Source: Gracilimonas sp034520725 (lineage in GTDB: Bacteria > Bacteroidota > Rhodothermia > Balneolales > Balneolaceae). From it: a stretch of 64,000 bases of DNA. Every line of letters begins with the position of its first letter. Position 1 is the first letter of the stretch. Under the pieces are notes generated by a model. That model saw only the letters and a program-made list of their open reading frames with translations. It was not told the origin of the DNA and searched no databases. The stretch lies in NCBI GenBank assembly GCA_034520725.1, contig JAXHNH010000013.1:65769-129768 (forward strand). The letters are read 5' to 3'. The position numbers and the translations under genes are program-made. Shown here in pieces: positions 46,263 to 56,578 of the stretch.

Positions 46263-47553
46263 CTAGCTTTGTTTGATCCATTTAGCCAGATCTTTAAAAC
46301 TTGGCTTTTTGCCATACATCAATATTCCCACACGATAGATACGGGCAGCCAGCCACATGATCCCCAGAAAGGTCAGGATCATAAGCAGAATGGATACCAC
46401 GATTTGCCAGGCCGGAACTGAAGTCGAAGCAATTCTTGAGATCATGTTGATAGGGGATGTGAGTGGAAAAATAGACACAAAGGTTGAGAGTGATGAGTCC
46501 GGTGCCTGCATCACTTTTGTATTTAAGAAATACGCAATAAAGATCGGCATACCAACAATAGGCATAAACTGCTGTGTATCCTGCTCGTTATCAACAGCTG
46601 CGCCAATGGCAGCAAACATGGCACTGTAGATCAGGAATCCGAGAAAAAAGAATAGCAGGAAATATATAAAAATAGCCGGTTCTATAACTAAATTGTCGAG
46701 CATGGCGGGATCAAAAGCCTCACTTGCGGCCTCACGTAGGAAGGGAGTCCATCTGTGCATCCACGATCATGGCTGCAACCGGAGCTGCTGCAATAGAGAG
46801 GCCGGTGTAAAACAAAATCCAGATACCAAACTGAGTGAGAGCTATTGACAAGACACCAAATAATTTACCAAACATGAGTTCAATAGGTTTCACCGAAGAG
46901 GCGATAACTTCCAGTACCCGGTTGGTCTTTTCCTCGATCACGCTGCGCATTAGCAAGGCTCCGTAGAAAAAGATCCCAAAGAAAATGAGGAGACCAAGTA
47001 CAAACCCAAGTGCGGAGGCGAAAACGGTGTTGTCTTCAGATTCACCTTCTTCCGTAAGTTTTACGGCTTCCAAGCCGGTTCGGGTTTCAAAGATATCCCG
47101 AATTTCTTCGGATACATTCTGCCGGGTCAATCGCTCTTCCCGAACAGCTTCCCTGAGGTCTGACCGTACTGCTGACAGAAAGCTGAGTCCTCCACTTCCG
47201 CCGTGCACCAGGGTAGGTGATTTGGAGTGTTCGATCACAGAATCAGATAATATGATGTATCCGTCCAGATCACCTGCCTTGACCTTACTTCGGAGGTTTT
47301 CAACTGATTGATCGCTCACGTCGAAGTAACGTGTCTCATTCAGTTCTACCAATCTTTCAACCAGAACGTTGGTCTCATCGAGTATCCCAATGCGTTTTTC
47401 AACTTCTGTTTCCGAAATACTGATATACACGATGATTCCCATGAAGGCCACAAAGGCGAGAGGCGTAAGTGCCGTAATGATGATGAAGGACTTACTTTTT
47501 ACCCGGGTCAGATATTCTCTTTTTAGTACAAGCCAGATCTTATGTAAACTCAT
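46263..47553 (-). CDS. ABC-2 type transporter permease, frameshifted
   Basis: About 429 residues after correction, of the NatB-like ABC-2 permease type. An N-terminal helix (SKSFIIITALTPLAFVAFMGIIVYISI) is followed by a large extracytoplasmic domain, then clustered helices (ALGFVLGLLIFFGIFFYGALLMRSVIEEKTNRVLEVIASSVKP, a hallmark of the family). The break is at 46738-46741: removing one G of the GG pair on the given strand joins VDAQMDSL to LREAASEAFDPAM. The second part ends with three more helices and KPSFKDLAKWIK. Its start is 2 bases from the ATPase stop. Confidence 0.9.
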
Positions 47554-47554
47554 C

Positions 47555-48475
47555 TTATTTGATCTCCTCTTTTTTAATGTTGTCTTCTCCCACTGTGGAA
47601 ATGAATATGTCGGTCAGCGATGGCTGAATGCGTTCAAATTTATGGATCTCAGAATGATCCATAGCCAATTTCAGAATGTCCTGCATGTTCTGATCGTTCA
47701 GCACGCGGATCTCAGCAAAATTTGTTGAGCGGTTATTTATGCGCACATCCTTAAGTTTATCGAGGAAAGAGCCGTCACCATCAAATTCCAGATTGATGGT
47801 GTTTTCACCAAAAGAACCCTTGATCTCCCTCAGCTTACCTGTCAGTACCGCTTTTCCATTGTTGAAAAGGCAAATGTCATCACACATCTGTTCCACCTGC
47901 TCCATGCGGTGGGTGGAGAACAAAATGGTCTTGCCATTGTCACGCAACTCAATGATGATCTCTTTTAGTGTCTCACTGTTGATGGGGTCCAATCCACTGA
48001 AGGGTTCATCAAAAATGTAGATATCCGGATCGTGAGCAATGGTGGCTATGAATTGAATCTTTTGCGACATGCCCTTGGAAAGCTCACTGACCTCTTTCTT
48101 TTTCCACTCTGTGGCACCAAAACGGTCGAGCCAGTAGTTAATGGCTTCTTTAGCATTCTGTCCGTTCATGCCTTTCAGCTGAGTCAGATACATCAGCTGA
48201 TCCATCACCTTCATTTTCTTATACAGACCCCGTTCCTCGGGCATGTAGCCAATCATCTTTTGTGTTTCAGGGCTGGCTTCGATCCCATTGATCTCGATCG
48301 AGCCTGTGTCTGGGGTGAGAATGTAATTGATCATCCGGATCGTAGTGGTCTTACCGGCCCCGTTTGGACCAAGTAGTCCAAATATTCGCCCCTTTTGAAC
48401 CTCGAAACTGACGTCATTTACCGCCCGAGTTTTACCAAACGATTTACTGATACCGTTCACGTTTATTATAGCCAT
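47555..48475 (-). CDS. ABC transporter ATP-binding protein
   Basis: A 306-residue ATPase of the ABC-2/NatA-like exporter class, counted from ATG 48475 (MAIINVNGISKSFG); the frame continues upstream to 48547 without family-like sequence. Walker A GPNGAGKTT, Q-loop IGYMPEERGLY, a signature motif variant LSKGMSQK, Walker B IYIFDEPFSGLDP and H-loop STHRMEQ. The C-terminal region after residue 230 is the usual accessory domain. Co-transcribed with the permease; sodium or other efflux is possible but the substrate is unknown. Confidence 0.93.
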   Translation of the reverse strand: MAIINVNGISKSFGKTRAVNDVSFEVQKGRIFGLLGPNGAGKTTTIRMINYILTPDTGSIEINGIEASPETQKMIGYMPEERGLYKKMKVMDQLMYLTQLKGMNGQNAKEAINYWLDRFGATEWKKKEVSELSKGMSQKIQFIATIAHDPDIYIFDEPFSGLDPINSETLKEIIIELRDNGKTILFSTHRMEQVEQMCDDICLFNNGKAVLTGKLREIKGSFGENTINLEFDGDGSFLDKLKDVRINNRSTNFAEIRVLNDQNMQDILKLAMDHSEIHKFERIQPSLTDIFISTVGEDNIKKEEIK

Positions 48476-48693
48476 GGTTTGATACTGTTGTTGATAGAAG
48501 TTTAATGGTGCAGATGATAAACAAAATGATGGAAGATGCAGAATCAAAATTTCGCATCAATTTTTATAATGGTTGTTATTAAATCATAAAATTTAGCCCA
48601 ATAACCCCTTATTTATTTTGGAAGATGCCTAAAGATTGCTTATTTCTCATAACAAACAAGTAAACGAATAATCAGTTTAAAGGTTACACTAAA

Positions 48694-50133
48694 ATGCACA
48701 TTGTTCATCTGAGTGCAGAATGTTATCCCGCTGCCAAAGCCGGCGGACTCGCAGATGTTGTTGGCTCACTTCCAAAATATCTGAATCAGATAGGCCATCA
48801 CTGCGAGGTTGTTATTCCTAAATATCACAACCCCTGGATAGGGCGGCAAAGTTTTGAAACCGTACATGAAGGCTCCTTTATGATGGCTTCGGATGAGGTT
48901 TCCTATTCAGTGCAAAAGCTTGAAGACGACAAACTCGGGTTTCCATTTTATGTGATCGACATTCCGGGCAGATTTGACCGTCCCGGTATTTATATTGATC
49001 CTTGGTCGGGTCATGGGTATTGGGATGAACTTGAACGATTTGTAAGCTTTCAGATCGCTTCGCTGGAGTGGCTGCAAGTACGCAAAGAAGATCCTGATCT
49101 GATTCATTGCCACGATCATCATACGGGTCTGATTCCATTTATGACCTCGCAATGTAATCGCTATCGGGATATGAGCGATACGCCAACAGTCATCACCGTA
49201 CATAATGCTGAGTACCATGGGGTGCACGATCTGGATATGTATCAATTGCTACCTGCATTCAATATTGATGAACTTGGTTTGCTTGAGTGGGATGGCAGGC
49301 TGAATTCACTGGCTACCGGTTTAAAGTGCGCGTGGAAGATCACAACCGTCTCGAAAAATTACATGACCGAGCTTACTGAAAATAGTAACGGACTTGAAAT
49401 GTTGTTTGAGTACGAGCGGGGAAAATCTACCGGCATCGTCAATGGAATTGATACGGAAGTCTGGGATCCTTCAACAGATGAACTGGTTGAACATAATTTC
49501 AGCTATCGAAATCGCAAGAAGGGTAAAAGCCTCAATAAGAAGTATATATGTGAGCATTTCGAACTGAATCCGGATCATCCAACTATAGCTTTTATTGGTC
49601 GTTTAGTTCGCGAAAAGGGAGCAGATCTTTTACCGGATCTCTTCAGGCAGGTTATGTATTCAGATCAGGAAGTGAATTTTATTTTACTGGGAACCGGAGA
49701 TCCTCAGCTGCATCAGATCTTCACGCAGATGGAAGGTAATCACATGGGCTATTTTGATGCAACGCTCGAGTATAATGAGAAGTTAGCACATCAGATCTAT
49801 GCCGGTTCTGATTTCATTATTATGCCTTCCCGGGTTGAGCCGTGTGGGTTAAATCAAATGTTTGCCATGCGTTATGGAACGGTGCCAATCGTAAGATCCG
49901 TTGGGGGGTTAAAGGATACAGTAAGGGATATTTCAGAAGAAGATGGATATGGGATTATTTTTGAGGATTTCAGTCTGGAAGCTGCCTCCAAAGCTATTAG
50001 TCGGGCAGTGGATCTTTACAAAGATTCTCAGAAATATTCAGAAGTCTTGAGTAGAATAATGAAGCTGGATTTTTCCTGGAAGCGTTCGGCACGGGAATAT
50101 GAAGAAATGTATAAATCACTATTAAAGGATTAA
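48694..50133 (+). CDS. glgA: Glycogen synthase (ADP-glucose)
   Basis: It elongates alpha-1,4-glucan from ADP-glucose. 479 residues, GT5. The N-terminus IVHLSAECYPAAKAGGLADVVGSLP has the KxGGL motif (about 15-19), DLIHCHDHHTGLIP follows, then NGIDTEVWDP, AFIGRLVREKGADLLPDLF and the C-terminal MPSRVEPCGLNQMFAMRYGTVPIVRSVGGLKDTV with the catalytic Glu. The glgC gene starts 10 bases downstream, so they are one operon. Confidence 0.96.
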   Translation: MHIVHLSAECYPAAKAGGLADVVGSLPKYLNQIGHHCEVVIPKYHNPWIGRQSFETVHEGSFMMASDEVSYSVQKLEDDKLGFPFYVIDIPGRFDRPGIYIDPWSGHGYWDELERFVSFQIASLEWLQVRKEDPDLIHCHDHHTGLIPFMTSQCNRYRDMSDTPTVITVHNAEYHGVHDLDMYQLLPAFNIDELGLLEWDGRLNSLATGLKCAWKITTVSKNYMTELTENSNGLEMLFEYERGKSTGIVNGIDTEVWDPSTDELVEHNFSYRNRKKGKSLNKKYICEHFELNPDHPTIAFIGRLVREKGADLLPDLFRQVMYSDQEVNFILLGTGDPQLHQIFTQMEGNHMGYFDATLEYNEKLAHQIYAGSDFIIMPSRVEPCGLNQMFAMRYGTVPIVRSVGGLKDTVRDISEEDGYGIIFEDFSLEAASKAISRAVDLYKDSQKYSEVLSRIMKLDFSWKRSAREYEEMYKSLLKD

Positions 50134-50143
50134 ACAGGGTATT

Positions 50144-51418
50144 ATGAAAAGATCATCAGTTGTATCAGTCATTCTTGGAGGGGGAAGAGGTACACGCTTG
50201 TTCCCGTTAACGGATCATCGTTCAAAACCTGCAGTTCCGGTTGGGGGTAAATATCGATTGGTGGATATCCCGATCTCGAATTGCCTGAATTCTAATATTC
50301 GGCGGATCTACGTGTTGACGCAATTCAACTCCGCTTCGCTGAACAGACACATCAAGAACACCTATAACTTTGATGTGTTCAGCAGTGGTTTTGTTGATAT
50401 TCTGGCGGCTGAGCAAACACCTGATAACACGGGCTGGTTTCAGGGAACTGCTGATGCCGTACGGCAATCGTTGCATCACATGGCCAATCATGAGCATGAC
50501 TATGTACTGATCCTTTCCGGCGATCAGCTCTATCAGATGGATTACCGCAAAATGATAGAGCGCCATCAGGAAAACAACGCTGACCTAACCGTGGCCACCA
50601 TCCCGGTAAATGCAGATGATGCCACTGGCTTTGGGATCATGAAAACCAATAAGGAAGGCGTGATTGAAGATTTTGTAGAAAAACCTTCCACTGATGAGCT
50701 GGATACCTGGAAATCGGAAGTACCGGAACAATACAGATCTCAGGGTAAGGATTATCTGGCATCCATGGGTATCTATATCTTCAACAGAAAAGTGTTGAAC
50801 AAACTGTTTGATGATAACCCGGATGCCATCGATTTTGGCAAGGAGCTTATTCCAAAATGTGTTCACGGAGAGCAGAAAGTTTGTAGTTATGAATTCGGAG
50901 GCTATTGGACCGACATTGGAACTATCAAATCATTTTATGATGCCAACCTCTCATTGACAGATACTATACCTGAATTTAACTTGTATGACAACGAAAATTT
51001 CATTTATACCCGCCCCCGTTTACTGCCACCATCAAAACTAACAGGTACGACTCTGGAACATGCGTTGATCTCTGAAGGATGTATCATTGAGGCGAGCCGA
51101 ATTGAGCGGTCTGTGATTGGGATCCGATCCCGAATTGGAAAAGGAACATCCATCGAAAATTCCATTGTTATGGGTAATGATATATTTCAGGCGAGGGAGG
51201 ATATTGACAATGCCGGTTCCGACAAGCCCGCTATGGGAATTGGACACCGTTGCTATCTCAGTAACTGCATCATTGATCGTAATGTAAGGATCGGAAATGA
51301 TGTGCGGATCGTTGGCGCGGAGCATCTCGAGGATGGCGACCACAAATATCACTATGTAAGAGATGGCATTATCATCGTTAAGAAGAAAACCACGATTCCT
51401 GATGGCACTACGATCTGA
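50144..51418 (+). CDS. glgC: Glucose-1-phosphate adenylyltransferase
   Basis: It makes ADP-glucose for GlgA. 424 residues: nucleotidyltransferase domain with GGGRGTRLFPLTDHRSKPAVP, DIPISNCLNSNI, WFQGTADAVRQ and SGDQLYQMDYRKMI, then the left-handed beta-helix with LLPPSKLTGTTLEHALISEGCIIEAS and IGIRSRIGKGTSIENSIVMG. Length and motifs are typical of the bacterial enzyme. Second gene of the glgA-glgC operon. Confidence 0.96.
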   Translation: MKRSSVVSVILGGGRGTRLFPLTDHRSKPAVPVGGKYRLVDIPISNCLNSNIRRIYVLTQFNSASLNRHIKNTYNFDVFSSGFVDILAAEQTPDNTGWFQGTADAVRQSLHHMANHEHDYVLILSGDQLYQMDYRKMIERHQENNADLTVATIPVNADDATGFGIMKTNKEGVIEDFVEKPSTDELDTWKSEVPEQYRSQGKDYLASMGIYIFNRKVLNKLFDDNPDAIDFGKELIPKCVHGEQKVCSYEFGGYWTDIGTIKSFYDANLSLTDTIPEFNLYDNENFIYTRPRLLPPSKLTGTTLEHALISEGCIIEASRIERSVIGIRSRIGKGTSIENSIVMGNDIFQAREDIDNAGSDKPAMGIGHRCYLSNCIIDRNVRIGNDVRIVGAEHLEDGDHKYHYVRDGIIIVKKKTTIPDGTTI

Positions 51419-51568
51419 TAAGATCCATCAATATTCATTCCAATAGTTAATACTGATCTCTTAAGTTTTTAGCGAGCTTATATAATTCAAATATGGTGAT
51501 ATGTTTATCGAGCGATGACTTATGAGATGATAATTAGGCCAATAATGGTTTAAGGCTACATAGCATAA

Positions 51569-51600
51569 AAAAGCCTCAACCCGAAAGGGAAGAGGCTTTT
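51569..51600. terminator. Bidirectional terminator between glgC and sucD
   Basis: AAAAGCCTC (51569-51577) pairs exactly with GAGGCTTTT (51592-51600), flanked by A- and T-runs on the two sides, between convergent genes. Confidence 0.85.
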
Positions 51601-51633
51601 TAGTTTCCTAAGCAAACTAAAGAATTAAAGAAT

Positions 51634-52509
51634 TTATGCAGTTTCCAGCATTTTCTTCAGTGTGACGCCTATTTCAGCAGGGCTGTCTACCACAGTAATA
51701 CCTGCAGCAGCAAGAGATTTCTTTTTCTCCTGAGCGGTTCCTTTACCGCCGGAGATGATAGCACCTGCGTGACCCATTCGTCGGCCGGGAGGCGCTGTTG
51801 AACCTGCAATAAAGGCCACAACCGGCTTTTTGCAATTGTCTTTGATCCATTCGCCGGCTTCTTCTTCAGCAGTACCGCCGATCTCACCGATCAATACGAT
51901 AGCTTCGGTGTCAGGATCATCATTCAACAACTTAACGGCATCGAGGTGATTGGTTCCAATAACCGGGTCACCGCCAATACCAATGGCTGTACTTTGTCCC
52001 AATCCTTCTTTGGTAAGCTGATCAACAGCTTCATAAGTGAGCGTTCCGGAACGGGATATTAATCCTACCTTACCAGGCATAAAAATACTTCCTGGCATAA
52101 TTCCAACTTTGGCTTCGCCTGGAGTAATAACACCCGGGCAATTTGGTCCGATCAGTGTGGCACCATGACTTTTCACAATTTGCTTGGCCACGATCATATC
52201 TTTGACCGGAATGCCTTCGGTGATACAGATGATCACTTCAATGCCTGCAAAAGCCGCCTCGGTGATGGCATCACCCGCAAAGGCAGGGGGTACAAAAATA
52301 ATGGAAGTGTTGGCATCAGCCTCTTTGACGGCATCAGCAACAGTGTTAAAAACAGGTCGGTCTAAATGGGTTTGTCCACCTTTTCCGGGAGTTACACCAC
52401 CAACCACATTGGTGCCATACTCGATCATTTGTTCCGCATGAAAGCTACCTTCACTACCGGTAATTCCTTGTACGATCAGGCGGGTATCATTTCCAACTAA
52501 TACGCTCAT
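51634..52509 (-). CDS. sucD: Succinyl-CoA ligase alpha subunit
   Basis: It carries the phosphohistidine and CoA site of succinyl-CoA synthetase in the TCA cycle. About 291 residues from MSVLVGNDTRLIVQGITG (ATG 52509); an ATG at 52530 would add seven residues. Seen are the Rossmann CoA domain (VPPAFAGDAITEAAFAGIEVIICITEGIP), LIGPNCPGVITPGE and the phosphorylated-His motif GRRMGHAGAIISGGKGTA. The beta subunit sucC is not in this window. Confidence 0.96.
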   Translation of the reverse strand: MSVLVGNDTRLIVQGITGSEGSFHAEQMIEYGTNVVGGVTPGKGGQTHLDRPVFNTVADAVKEADANTSIIFVPPAFAGDAITEAAFAGIEVIICITEGIPVKDMIVAKQIVKSHGATLIGPNCPGVITPGEAKVGIMPGSIFMPGKVGLISRSGTLTYEAVDQLTKEGLGQSTAIGIGGDPVIGTNHLDAVKLLNDDPDTEAIVLIGEIGGTAEEEAGEWIKDNCKKPVVAFIAGSTAPPGRRMGHAGAIISGGKGTAQEKKKSLAAAGITVVDSPAEIGVTLKKMLETA

Positions 52510-52733
52510 CTTGTCTTTTTTGAGGTTCAAATTCGGGGTTGGGAATATAGCATCATTAAGAGCGAATTGAAATGCTTATTTGTAAATGAACGTATCGTTT
52601 AAGCTTGTTTACAGAATATTTTTGGCGAACCGGGGAAAATGAACTTCAAAAACTGTCGGGACTTCAAATGAACTACACAAATCTGTGATATGTTATAGCT
52701 ATAAAGTGAAGGAAATCATAAATAAGGAGTATT

Positions 52734-52940
52734 ATGAGTCTTAAGAATAAAACCCAAAAAGAACTGGAAGCCAAGATAGAAGAGATAGAGAAACTGATAC
52801 ATAAGAAGGGAGTCGGTTCTGATTATCTTTCACGAGCTGAACGTATTCAGAGAGATATAAACCTTGCTCTTATTTTAGGTGGAACAGCCGCCATAATTGG
52901 TGTTACCGCCTGGAGTCTATTCAAGTTGAGAGGAGAATAG
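52734..52940 (+). CDS. Small tail-anchored-like coiled-coil protein
   Basis: A 68-residue protein: residues 1-45 are a charged amphipathic helix (KELEAKIEEIEKLIHKKG), then one transmembrane helix (INLALILGGTAAIIGVTAWSLF) near the C-terminus. A good Shine-Dalgarno (AAGGAG) precedes the ATG. No known family is recognised. It may be a small regulator or scaffold at the membrane. The next gene is convergent, 2 bases away. Confidence 0.7.
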   Translation: MSLKNKTQKELEAKIEEIEKLIHKKGVGSDYLSRAERIQRDINLALILGGTAAIIGVTAWSLFKLRGE

Positions 52941-52942
52941 CA

Positions 52943-53632
52943 CTACTCTTTCTCTTTGAACATGTTTGGATTCTTATCAATAAATGACTTGATCCAGTCT
53001 TTAACGAAATAGCTTTTGCCGCTGTGTAGATAACCGTAACCGGCAAAGGTGATGAGGAAGGCGCCAATGGCATTTACGATGATATCCCACATGGTGTCGG
53101 TTAGGCCTGAAGGATCACCCATCATCTCTTTCTGCATATTCATGCCGAAGAGCTGATCCATACCAAATTCAAAGATCTCCCAGACAGAGCCTATAGCAAG
53201 GGCAAAGGTGAAGGCAAAGAAAGCAGTAAAACCCGGTGTCAGGTTCACGTGTATGTTGTTACTTTCATTAAGCACATAAACCAGGATGAAACCGAGGATT
53301 CCCATCAGCAAACCCGCGGAAGTATGTAGTGCCATATCCCACCACCAAACGCGGTAATAGAAGTCTTGCACCTCACCGAGATAAAACGAGGCAAAGACAA
53401 AGATAACTGCGGTCAGATGCAATTCTGCAGGTATCTCCATGCTAAGTTTGTTGCGGAATAGAATAGGAGAGAAGACCGTGATAATGATCAGCGTAACCAG
53501 AAATAGTGAAAGCCAGCTTTGGTCAAGCAAGAGCAGAAACCATTCCACCGTTAATAACAATAACATCACGCGAATGATGATTCGGTGGATGCGGTATTCA
53601 CGGGTTTGAATTTCGGGCAGTGTGTTTTTCAT
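52943..53632 (-). CDS. DUF2238 (YjdF-like) multi-pass membrane protein
   Basis: A 229-residue inner-membrane protein with about six helices. DUF2238 features are the WWWDMALHTSAGLLMGILGF segment, SVWEIFEFGMDQLFG and GLTDTMWDIIVNAIGAFLIT. The charged residues placed in helices (Asp, His, Glu) are the conserved ones of the family, whose function is unknown. It ends 2 bases from the convergent small coiled-coil gene. Confidence 0.88.
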   Translation of the reverse strand: MKNTLPEIQTREYRIHRIIIRVMLLLLTVEWFLLLLDQSWLSLFLVTLIIITVFSPILFRNKLSMEIPAELHLTAVIFVFASFYLGEVQDFYYRVWWWDMALHTSAGLLMGILGFILVYVLNESNNIHVNLTPGFTAFFAFTFALAIGSVWEIFEFGMDQLFGMNMQKEMMGDPSGLTDTMWDIIVNAIGAFLITFAGYGYLHSGKSYFVKDWIKSFIDKNPNMFKEKE

Positions 53633-53802
53633 GTAGCCAACATAGCGACTGCAGAAGTTTTAAAAAAGTATGATGTGTACTCTCTTTATCCTTAACAACA
53701 GCTTACTTGGGTAGAAATAGGTTTAAATACTTTCTTTTATGGAATCGGTTGTATATATAGGAGCACTAAAAAGTGTAAACATCAATAACCGGATTGAAAC
53801 CC

Positions 53803-54771
53803 ATGGCAGAGAAAAACGATTATTTAGATTATTCAGGCTCCTCAGATCAGTTTACAGGTGGCATTAACATGATCCCGATATCAACTCCAAAAGGAGAATT
53901 CAAGGTTTGGACAAAACGAGTGGGGAACAACCCCAGGATCAAAGTGCTTTTATTGCATGGCGGACCGGGAGCCACTCACGAACTGTATGAGTGTTTTGAT
54001 GGCTACCTGCCTCATGAGGGAATTGAATATATTTATTATGATCAGCTTGGTTCTTTCTATAGTGACCAGCCGAGTGGGGAAGAACTGTGGACCATTGATC
54101 GCTTTGTAGATGAAGTGGAGCAGGTAAGAAAAGCTCTGGATTTGAATAAGAACAATTTCTATTTACTGGGACAGTCATGGGGAGGTATTTTGGCTTTGGA
54201 ATATGCATTCAAGCATCAGGATAAATTGAAAGGCCTGATCATTTCTAATATGATGTCGGATGTGAAAGCCTATAACAAATATGCTAAAGAGGTATTAGGT
54301 CCCCAGATGCCACCGGAGGTTTTTGAGGAAATTCTTAAGATCGAAGAAAAAGAAGACTTCGAGAATCCGCGTTATGAAGAATTACTTATGCAGCATCATT
54401 ATGTGGATCACGTTCTGAGGATGCCGTTGGATAAATGGCCAAATTCCATAACCCGTACCTTCGCTCACCTGAATCCCGAGGTATACGTATATATGCAGGG
54501 ACCCAGTGAGTTTGGAATAACCGGCAAGGCAACTTTGAAAGACTGGGATCGCTCGAAAGACCTGCCCGATATTAATGTTCCGACGCTGACCATTGGGGGA
54601 ACTCATGACACCATGGATCCCAAACACATGGAGTGGATGGCCGGAGAGGTTCAAAATGGTCGATACCTGCATTGCACCGATGGAAGCCACTTGTCTCAGT
54701 ATGATGATCAAAAAACATACATCAGTGGACTGGTAGAATTTCTGAAAAATGTGGACAATGGGGATTTTTAG
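53803..54771 (+). CDS. Proline iminopeptidase-family alpha/beta hydrolase
   Basis: A 322-residue cytoplasmic hydrolase from ATG 53803; a TTG at 53794 would add three residues. Oxyanion motif LLHGGPGATHEL, nucleophile elbow LLGQSWGGILALEYA, and a C-terminal Asp/His pair in GGTHDTMDPKH and CTDGSHLSQY. The cap region is of the proline iminopeptidase/tricorn-interacting type (S33), so it probably removes N-terminal proline or acts on small esters. Single gene. Confidence 0.88.
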   Translation: MAEKNDYLDYSGSSDQFTGGINMIPISTPKGEFKVWTKRVGNNPRIKVLLLHGGPGATHELYECFDGYLPHEGIEYIYYDQLGSFYSDQPSGEELWTIDRFVDEVEQVRKALDLNKNNFYLLGQSWGGILALEYAFKHQDKLKGLIISNMMSDVKAYNKYAKEVLGPQMPPEVFEEILKIEEKEDFENPRYEELLMQHHYVDHVLRMPLDKWPNSITRTFAHLNPEVYVYMQGPSEFGITGKATLKDWDRSKDLPDINVPTLTIGGTHDTMDPKHMEWMAGEVQNGRYLHCTDGSHLSQYDDQKTYISGLVEFLKNVDNGDF

Positions 54772-55118
54772 GAAAAAGAGATCCCCATGGATCTCTTAAG
54801 TCTTGAGCGAGACAAAAATGTTTTAATGAGCTTTCAATTTATCGAGCAAGACTTAAGTGATTACATTAAGCAAGTCTCTGACTTGCATAAGGGCTATCAA
54901 CTTTCATGTTAGGGATAGAAATATTGAAAATATTTTAACCTGAGATGATATCTTGGAACAATCCTGCTCCTTAGGTTTAGGGAGGCTGGTTGATTTGCGA
55001 ATGATCGATCAGCGATAGATCGATCTGCGAAGTTGTTGGGGTGTTTTTTGGTCAGTGTATATTTGTAACATGTATGATTACCTGTAAATTATGTTTTGCA
55101 AAGACCACAACAGTGTAC
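54772..55118. other. Intergenic region with inverted repeats and R1 repeat
   Basis: No gene before the methyltransferase start. It contains AAGTCTTG near 54802 with its complement CAAGACTT near 54847, a perfect hairpin GCAAGTC-TCT-GACTTGC (54870-54886), and the first copy of the R1 repeat (54990-55030). Confidence 0.6.
54990..55030 (+). repeat. R1 repeat, copy a
   Basis: A 41-bp element beginning TTGATTTGCGAATGATCGAT and ending GATCGATCTGCGA. Closely matches copies at 56579, 57954 and 58623. Confidence 0.7.
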
Positions 55119-55796
55119 ATGATTGAGAAAAAGAATAGAACGAAAAATGTGAAGAAATCCTGGCCAACCAAAGAGGCTATGGAACAGATCTATGAAATGA
55201 AGCTTTGGGGTGGAAGTGAATCTGATTTTTATTCAGGAACAGGATCCCATCACCCTGAAATAATAGATCCATATATCGAGGTGGTAAGCTCCTTTTTAAT
55301 GTCCTTTGAAAAGCCTCCGGTGGTTTGTGATCTGGGGTGCGGGGATTTCAACGTTGGCAAAGCATTGGTTAAGCATACCGAAAAGTTTGTTGGGGTCGAT
55401 ATTGTTGGAGATCTCATAGAACGTAATAAAAGAAAATTCAAAGCAGACCACTTAGAATTCAATTGCATGGATATTGCCAAGGATGAGTTGCTATCCGGCG
55501 ACTGCGCTTTGCTAAGACACGTATTGCAACATCTATCGAATGCTGAGATAGAAAGTATAGTGCCTAAATTGAAAAATTATCGGTATGTCATTGTGACTGA
55601 GCATATCCCGGAGGGTGATTTCAAACCTAACGTGGATATCATTTCAGGACAGGGAATCAGGTTGAAAAAGAAAAGTGGGGTGGATCTGTTGGCTCCACCG
55701 TTTAATCTGAAGGTAAAAGAAGAAAATCTATTATTGTCTGTACCGTCTCAGCGAAGTAAAGGGATCATAGTCACCACGCTATATAAAATGTTTTAA
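55119..55796 (+). CDS. Class I SAM-dependent methyltransferase
   Basis: About 225 residues from ATG 55119; the open frame extends to 55041 but the extra residues lack family pattern. Motif I is VVCDLGCGDFNVGKALV, followed by FVGVDIVGDLIERNKRKF (motif II Asp) and LRHVLQHLSNAEIESIVPKL. The end matches small class I methyltransferases that act on small molecules. The acceptor is unknown. Isolated gene in the repeat-rich region. Confidence 0.82.
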   Translation: MIEKKNRTKNVKKSWPTKEAMEQIYEMKLWGGSESDFYSGTGSHHPEIIDPYIEVVSSFLMSFEKPPVVCDLGCGDFNVGKALVKHTEKFVGVDIVGDLIERNKRKFKADHLEFNCMDIAKDELLSGDCALLRHVLQHLSNAEIESIVPKLKNYRYVIVTEHIPEGDFKPNVDIISGQGIRLKKKSGVDLLAPPFNLKVKEENLLLSVPSQRSKGIIVTTLYKMF

Positions 55797-55894
55797 GCTA
55801 CATCTGAATGCTTTTTCCATTGGGCGGGGACAGATAAAACCTATGGGGACAATGATCGATGGTGAGGGAATCTCACCATAAATTAGCAGGTCGA

Positions 55895-56344
55895 TTACGT
55901 TTTATCGGGCATCCATTCGAAGTTTTCGGTTTTCGGGAACCGGTTCATAACCTCCTGTAACTCCGGGATGGAGCCTAGTTTTCGGCTGTTCAGATTCAGC
56001 CAGGCACCATCAACGGTGATTTGGGCTGCTTTTATGCCGTCTTCGCCTTCCTTGAAAATCTCATGCAAAAAGCTCCAGCGGGAGCCATCCCGGCGCATTG
56101 TAGTCAATGCACAGGTCACCGTGATGATCTCAAGTAGATCTATTTCTTTATGGAATATGGTCTCTTCCCGGAACAAGACGGGTCCGAAACCCAGGCGGCC
56201 GATCTCGGTAATGGAGAGGTTGAAATCGGAGAACATTGCAACCCGTGTTTGGGCGGCATAGTCGTTATACACGGAATGTCGCATATGGCGGTTGGGATCC
56301 ATATCCGCCCATTTTACCTCATAGGTTTTGTTGTATGCTTGCAT
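55895..56344 (-). CDS. Acyl-CoA thioesterase, 4HBT/hot-dog type
   Basis: A 149-residue single hot-dog domain. The start MQAYNKTYEVKWADMDPNRHMRH has the conserved Asp of the YbgC/FcbC family. VLFREETIFHKEIDLLEIITV and the DGAWLNLNSRK end follow. It probably hydrolyses a short or aromatic acyl-CoA. The start follows a modest Shine-Dalgarno (CCGTAATG context). Stands alone between repeat-bearing gaps. Confidence 0.88.
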   Translation of the reverse strand: MQAYNKTYEVKWADMDPNRHMRHSVYNDYAAQTRVAMFSDFNLSITEIGRLGFGPVLFREETIFHKEIDLLEIITVTCALTTMRRDGSRWSFLHEIFKEGEDGIKAAQITVDGAWLNLNSRKLGSIPELQEVMNRFPKTENFEWMPDKT

Positions 56345-56486
56345 TACGGTGATATTTGGATGTTTTCTGATAGTAGAAAATGGTTACCAATATAGATAGA
56401 GAATAGATGTATTCATACCAAGCCCGATATATCGAGCTGGTGCATATCGTGATCGAGGTTAATAGAATGGATAGCATGTGTGTAAT

Positions 56487-56543
56487 TAGCTGGAGGTGGA
56501 GCGTGTATCCGGCATTGCGGAGCGGAGCACTGGAATGAGAAAA
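56487..56543 (+). repeat. R3 repeat, uninterrupted copy
   Basis: Contains ATTGCGGAGCGGAGCACTGG followed by AATGAG. Related copies are at 58665-58704 (left part), 60694-60750 (interrupted by a GGCTTTTACACAGGCTG segment) and 63427-63483. Confidence 0.6.
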
Positions 56544-56578
56544 TGGACTCTATTTGCCGTTTTATAAGGTTAAGATAG